From Larsenimonas salina (lineage in GTDB: Bacteria > Pseudomonadota > Gammaproteobacteria > Pseudomonadales > Halomonadaceae), in the NCBI RefSeq assembly GCF_023736155.1, contig NZ_JAMLJJ010000001.1:1-64000 (forward strand): a DNA stretch of 64,000 nt, in the 5' to 3' direction. The notes below the pieces were generated by a model. That model saw only the letters and a list, made by a program, of their open reading frames with translations. It was not told the DNA's origin and did not search any database. Of this stretch, positions 60,201 to 64,000 are shown piece after piece. The position numbers and the translations under genes were made by a program. The stretch's first letter is position 1, and each line of letters begins with the position of its first letter.

Positions 60201-60357
60201 CGGGATAAAGCGTCTTGACCTGAATGGTTGGGTAATCCACCTGCGGCAGCGAGGAAACGCTCAAGAGCCGATAGGCCAGAAGCCCTGCGATCAGGATGGC
60301 AGCCATCACCAGCGACGTGGCGATGGGGCGCTGAATAAACAGTCGGGAAGGGTTCAT
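57241..60357 (-). CDS. mdtB: RND multidrug efflux permease, MdtB/MuxB type
   Basis: 1038 residues. The N-terminus [59 protein letters not shown] is the MdtB pattern. Helix 4 carries [32 protein letters not shown]. The C-terminal MdtB-like segment is [43 protein letters not shown]. It sits between mdtA (11 bp gap) and mdtC (4-bp overlap). Known MdtABC/MuxABC systems export bile salts, novobiocin or beta-lactams; the spectrum here is unknown. Confidence 0.91.
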   Translation of the reverse strand: [1038 protein letters not shown]

Positions 60358-60368
60358 GCGTCGGCTCG

Positions 60369-61580
60369 TTACTGGCTGTCGGACAGGGTGGTGCCGTGCG
60401 CGTTACCATCGTCGCTGTCGTCACCGGGCAGCGCCTGGCTCACGACCTTGACGGCGGCGCCGTCGCTCAAACGGTCGACGCCATCGACCACCACCGTATC
60501 GCCGGCCTTGATGCCGCGTGCGATGGCCGCCTGATGGTCATTGCTTGCACTGAGGGTGACGGGGCGGCGCTCGACCGTCGCATCCTCCTTGACCCGGTAC
60601 ACGAAGTTCTGGCCGTCCTTGGTCTGGATCGCTGTTGCCGGGACGATAACCGCGTTATCAAGGCGTTCGAGCGTCAGCGTGACGTCAACGAACTGATTGG
60701 GAAACAGCGCCCCGTCCTCATTTTGGAAAAGGGCCCGCAGACGAAGGGTGCCGGTATCGGTGTCGATGGCGCTGTCGAGGCTTGTGACCTGGCCTTTGGC
60801 GATCACCTCGCCATCCTCGCTCAAGGTCGCCATGAGCGGCCGCGCTTGATCGAAGGCGGTGGTCAGTTTGGTTCGGTACTTCGATGGCAGGGCAAACACC
60901 ACCGAGATGGGGGCGCTTTGCGTGATGGTGGCAATAGGGTTTTCGTCCCCCAGCTGCACGATGTTGCCGGGGTCGACGTTTCGGATGCCGAGCCGGCCGC
61001 TGACAGGCGCTGTGATGGTGGTGTAACCGAGCTGAACCTCTGCATTCTCGATGCTTGCCCGGTCGGCGCGGACCGCGCCCTCATAGCGCTTTACGGTCTG
61101 GCGCTGGGTGTCGAGATCCTGCTGGGAGACGTAGCTGCCACCGGCCAGTTTCTGAAAGCGGGCAAGGTCCTTGCGGGCGGTGTCTAGCTGGGACTGGTCC
61201 TGAGCGAGCTGGCCTTTCGCCTCCTCAAGCTGTGCCTGATAGCTTCTGGGGTCGATGCGTGCGATCACGTCGCCCTTGGCCACCTTTTGACCTTCCTTGG
61301 CTTCGATTGACAGCAGCTCGCCTTCAACGCGCGGGCGAACCTCGACCGTGTTGAGCGAGGTGACCGTGCCGAGCGCGTCCACGGTCACCGGGAAGGTGCC
61401 CTGGGTGGCGTCCTGGGCGGCGACCGAGGTGGTCGGGCGCATGGACGGTTGGTCGGAGTCCGAATCAGCGCCGTCGGGCCAGAGCCAGATGCCAAGAGCG
61501 ATCAATAGTGCTGCGAGTGTGAGGAGCGCAAGCCAGATGACAGATGAGCGCAGGGTGGACGGCGATGAGGGATGGGGCAT
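60369..61580 (-). CDS. mdtA: RND efflux periplasmic adaptor, MdtA/MuxA type
   Basis: 403 residues, membrane-fusion protein linking the RND pump to an outer-membrane channel. An N-terminal helix (VIWLALLTLAALLIALGIWLWP) precedes the lipoyl/barrel-sandwich half (GTVTSLNTVEVRPRVEGELLSIEAKEGQKVAKGDVIARID). An alpha-hairpin coiled coil follows (YQAQLEEAKGQLAQDQSQLDTARKDLARFQKL), then VSGRLGIRNVDPGNIV and the beta-barrel. It is the first gene of a three-gene operon. No outer-membrane factor gene follows mdtC, unlike muxABC-opmB. Confidence 0.91.
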   Translation of the reverse strand: MPHPSSPSTLRSSVIWLALLTLAALLIALGIWLWPDGADSDSDQPSMRPTTSVAAQDATQGTFPVTVDALGTVTSLNTVEVRPRVEGELLSIEAKEGQKVAKGDVIARIDPRSYQAQLEEAKGQLAQDQSQLDTARKDLARFQKLAGGSYVSQQDLDTQRQTVKRYEGAVRADRASIENAEVQLGYTTITAPVSGRLGIRNVDPGNIVQLGDENPIATITQSAPISVVFALPSKYRTKLTTAFDQARPLMATLSEDGEVIAKGQVTSLDSAIDTDTGTLRLRALFQNEDGALFPNQFVDVTLTLERLDNAVIVPATAIQTKDGQNFVYRVKEDATVERRPVTLSASNDHQAAIARGIKAGDTVVVDGVDRLSDGAAVKVVSQALPGDDSDDGNAHGTTLSDSQ

Positions 61581-61720
61581 GGCGATCTCTATGAAACGAA
61601 AGGCACGGGGTCACACACGACAGTGACAAGCAGCGCGTGCGCAGGCAAAGATCAAGGGTAATGAATCGTAAGGCAAGAAGGAAACGGGAACTGAGCAAGT
61701 TCTGCGTAAATGTGATAAAC

Positions 61721-61746
61721 CGACGGCCTCGATCACGAGGCCGTCG
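61721..61746. terminator. hairpin downstream of fadE
   Basis: cgacggcctcg/cgaggccgtcg, an 11-bp perfect stem with an atca loop, 6 bp beyond the fadE stop. Only a short T-rich stretch (gtttatcaca) follows on the minus strand, so it is a moderate terminator candidate. Confidence 0.6.
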
Positions 61747-61752
61747 CGAATC

Positions 61753-64000
61753 TCAGGTGCGGGTCGTGGTTGAGTGGGGCGAGGCGGCGCTCTTGTTGAG
61801 GGCGAAGCCGTCAAAGGCGAAATCGTCCACGGTCAGCATGTCGAGCACTTCCGCTTCGAACGCGTGCATGAAGCTGCCTTCCTCGTCGGTCAAAAGGCCA
61901 CTTGCGATGCCTGCTTCGATGCGCTCCTCGGGATGCAGCTTGTTCATCGGCAGCTCGCCCTTGGCGTAGGCCTTTTGAAGCTTGCGGTAGATCGGCTCGG
62001 CGCGCGGCATCTCTTCGAGCAGCTTGTTGTAGCGCTGCAGCGGGTTATCCCGGTTGCCGTCTTCCCATGTGTCCCAGGTCAGCTCGGTCAACCGGCTGCG
62101 CAGTGGGGTATCACTTGAAATGGCCTGTGCGATGCTTCGGGCGTCGTCGTCCTGTGGCGGGCGATGGCGGCGGCCACGCGGGAAGATAATGACCTTGAGC
62201 GTGCGGGCCATGGTTCGGTTCGGCAGGTTGCCGAGAAATTCGATCAGCGCCTTTTCGGCCAGATAAAACAGGCGCATGAGGCTGAAGTCCAGAAGCGTTC
62301 GCTCGCCGTCGACCAGCGTTCGTTCGTCGGCCTGTTTGATGACCATCGATGCCAGATAGAGATTCGACAGCACATCGCCAAGCCGGGCCGAGAGCATCTC
62401 GCGGCGCTTGAGCTGACTTCCGAGCGAACCCATGGCTGCATCGGCGCACAGGGCGAAGGCCGAGCTCAGACGGTCGATGGCGCTGACGTGCGGGGCAAGT
62501 ACAGCGTCGAATTCCCGATGCTTCCGTGAAATCCCAAGGCCCTGGATCAGGCTGCGAGCGGCGTTGCCGGCGACGAACCCGAGGTGGCTGAACACGGCGC
62601 CATCGAAACCGATCAGGTCGTCCTCATCCTTGGCGGCCAGTTCTTTCAGAACGTAGGGGTGGCAGCGGATGGCGCCCTGGCCAAAGATCATCAGGCTTCG
62701 GCCCATGATGTTGGCGCCTTCAACCGTGATCAAGACCGGCGTTGCGGCAAAGGCAAGGCCGATGTAGTTGCGCGGGCCGAGCGTGACGGCGCGGCCGCCG
62801 TGCACGTCCATGGCATCGATCATGATCTCGCGGGCCATCTCGGTCAGGTGGGTCTTGAGAATGACCGAGGGCACCGCTGGCTTTACGCCGTGATCGATCA
62901 TGTTGGCGGTGTGCATCACCGCGGCCTGGGCGATGTAGGCGCGGCTGGCGATGCGTGCCAGCGCTTCCTGAACGCCCTCCATTTCCGCAACCGGCTGATT
63001 GAACTGGCGGCGAATGCGGGTGTAGCCGCCGGCGAGGCCGACCATGTAACGGCCTTCGCCGCTGGAGCCTGAGGGCAGGGTGATGCAGCGCCCGATCGAG
63101 AGGCATTCGACCAGCATGCGCCAGCCCTGGCCGGCCATGTCCGGGCCGCCGATGATCCAGTCGAGCGGGATAAACACGTCCTTGCCGCGAATCGGGCCGT
63201 TCATGAACGGGCTGCCAATGGGGTGGTGGCGCCGGCCGATCGCCATGCCCTCGGTTTCACGAGGAATCAGGGCGCAGGTGATGCCGATGTCTTCCTGCTC
63301 GCCGAGCAGGTGGTCGGGGTCGAACATGCGAAAGGCGAGCCCGACAACCGTCGCGATCGGGGCGAGCGTGATCCAGCGCTTGTCGAAGGTGAGGCGAATG
63401 CCCAGGCGTTCTTCGCCGTCGAACAGTTGTCGGCAGACAACGCCGACGTCTGGAATGGAGGTCGCGTCACTGCCCGCGCGCGGTCCGGTCAGGCCAAAGC
63501 AGGGGATTTCCCGACCATCGGCCAGGCGGGGCAAATAGTGGTTTTTCTGCTCGTCGGTGCCGTACTTCATCAAGAGCTCGCCCGGGCCGAGCGAGTTGGG
63601 CACGCCCACGGTCACCATCAGGGTTTCATCGATCGAGAGCTTTTGAAGCACCGCCGACTGCGCTCGCGCCGAAAAGCCGAGACCGCCGTATTCCTTGGGA
63701 ATGATCATGCCGAAAAAGCGTTCTTTCTTCAGGTACTCCCAGAGTTCGGGCGGGAGGTCGGCACGCTCGCGGGATATTTCCCAGGCGTTGCACATGCTGG
63801 CGGCCACCGAGCACTGATTGTCCAGAAAGGCCTGTTCGTCGTCGGTGAAGTCGGGCAGGCGCTGGTCGCGAAGCCGCCCCCAGTTCGGCTGACCGCTGAA
63901 CAGCTCACCGTCCCAGAGCACGGTGCCGGCTTCGAGCGCAATACGCTCGGTGGGCGATACCCGCGGAGCAACCTGCTTGAACAGCCGAAACAGGCGAGGG
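61753..64000 (-). CDS. fadE: acyl-CoA dehydrogenase FadE, N-terminus beyond window
   Basis: About 748 C-terminal residues are present; the frame stays open to the right edge (ending with RLFRLFKQVAPRVSPTERIALEAGTV), so the membrane-spanning N-terminus of the roughly 815-residue family is cut off. An apparent GTG start at 63921 is internal. It oxidises acyl-CoA to enoyl-CoA with FAD, the first beta-oxidation step. Signature blocks are ADLPPELWEYLKKERFFGMIIPKEYGGLGFSA, VPNSLGPGELLMKYGT, CFGLTGPRAGSDATSIPDVG, VFIPLDWIIGGPDMAGQGWRMLVECLSIGR and VEGANIMGRSLMIFGQGAIRCHPYVLKEL. It functions upstream of FadBA, encoded 46 kb away. Confidence 0.94.
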   Translation of the reverse strand, partial: PRLFRLFKQVAPRVSPTERIALEAGTVLWDGELFSGQPNWGRLRDQRLPDFTDDEQAFLDNQCSVAASMCNAWEISRERADLPPELWEYLKKERFFGMIIPKEYGGLGFSARAQSAVLQKLSIDETLMVTVGVPNSLGPGELLMKYGTDEQKNHYLPRLADGREIPCFGLTGPRAGSDATSIPDVGVVCRQLFDGEERLGIRLTFDKRWITLAPIATVVGLAFRMFDPDHLLGEQEDIGITCALIPRETEGMAIGRRHHPIGSPFMNGPIRGKDVFIPLDWIIGGPDMAGQGWRMLVECLSIGRCITLPSGSSGEGRYMVGLAGGYTRIRRQFNQPVAEMEGVQEALARIASRAYIAQAAVMHTANMIDHGVKPAVPSVILKTHLTEMAREIMIDAMDVHGGRAVTLGPRNYIGLAFAATPVLITVEGANIMGRSLMIFGQGAIRCHPYVLKELAAKDEDDLIGFDGAVFSHLGFVAGNAARSLIQGLGISRKHREFDAVLAPHVSAIDRLSSAFALCADAAMGSLGSQLKRREMLSARLGDVLSNLYLASMVIKQADERTLVDGERTLLDFSLMRLFYLAEKALIEFLGNLPNRTMARTLKVIIFPRGRRHRPPQDDDARSIAQAISSDTPLRSRLTELTWDTWEDGNRDNPLQRYNKLLEEMPRAEPIYRKLQKAYAKGELPMNKLHPEERIEAGIASGLLTDEEGSFMHAFEAEVLDMLTVDDFAFDGFALNKSAASPHSTTTRT

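Noticed and set aside
63921-63921. GTG at 63921 as the fadE start
   Set aside because: The frame continues to the window edge with residues matching the region before WWEGDLF in E. coli FadE, so the true start is outside the window.

Overview
The window looks like ordinary chromosome from a high-GC gammaproteobacterium, most likely Halomonadaceae. This rests on gene content (two-subunit fadBA beta-oxidation complex, FadE, EpmC, DUF1820, LptE/HolA/LeuS and MiaB-PhoH-YbeY-CorC-Lnt blocks in the usual gammaproteobacterial order) and on halomonad-like protein sequences. I cannot fix the genus. There is no phage, IS element, CRISPR array or obvious genomic island. The left 4 kb looks less GC-rich than the rest.

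Layout. 1-115 is the end of a 5S rRNA gene with its terminator. 0.35-7.4 kb holds housekeeping and small conserved genes (rlmM, tusA, an orphan polysaccharide pyruvyl transferase, a MATE exporter, epmC, tatD). 7.5-12.2 kb has the ABC-F ATPase uup, a universal stress protein, a MarR regulator and a DUF2914 membrane protein. 12.4-15.8 kb is fadBA with a probable PsrA operator. 16.5-25.5 kb is an alpha-glucoside uptake locus: a LamB/ScrY-type porin diverging from a binding protein, two permeases, an ATPase, a GH13 alpha-glucosidase and a LacI-type regulator. Two near-identical palindromes in the divergent promoter region are the likely operators.

25.5-36.7 kb carries leuS-lptE-holA and miaB-phoH-ybeY-corC-lnt-ydcF-like, both on the minus strand. 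37-48 kb mixes small envelope and metabolic genes (tpm, aspA-ansA, ggt, rpe, a panE-like gene, ndh, gph). 48.0-52.4 kb is trpE-trpG-trpD-trpC. 52.5-64 kb has ugpQ, an acetyltransferase, an MdtABC/MuxABC-type RND efflux operon, and fadE running off the right edge.

The most interesting signals are regulatory and lie between genes. trpE and trpGDC are adjacent, yet each is preceded by its own short leader ORF ending in clustered Trp codons (Trp-Arg-Trp before trpE, Trp-Trp before trpG), followed by a terminator hairpin. This is a double transcription-attenuation arrangement. Separately, many intergenic spacers carry short tandem duplications (periods about 13-24 bp), including a five-copy 22-bp array and a duplicated Shine-Dalgarno segment in front of fadB. 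They look like a recurring way in which spacers grow in this genome.
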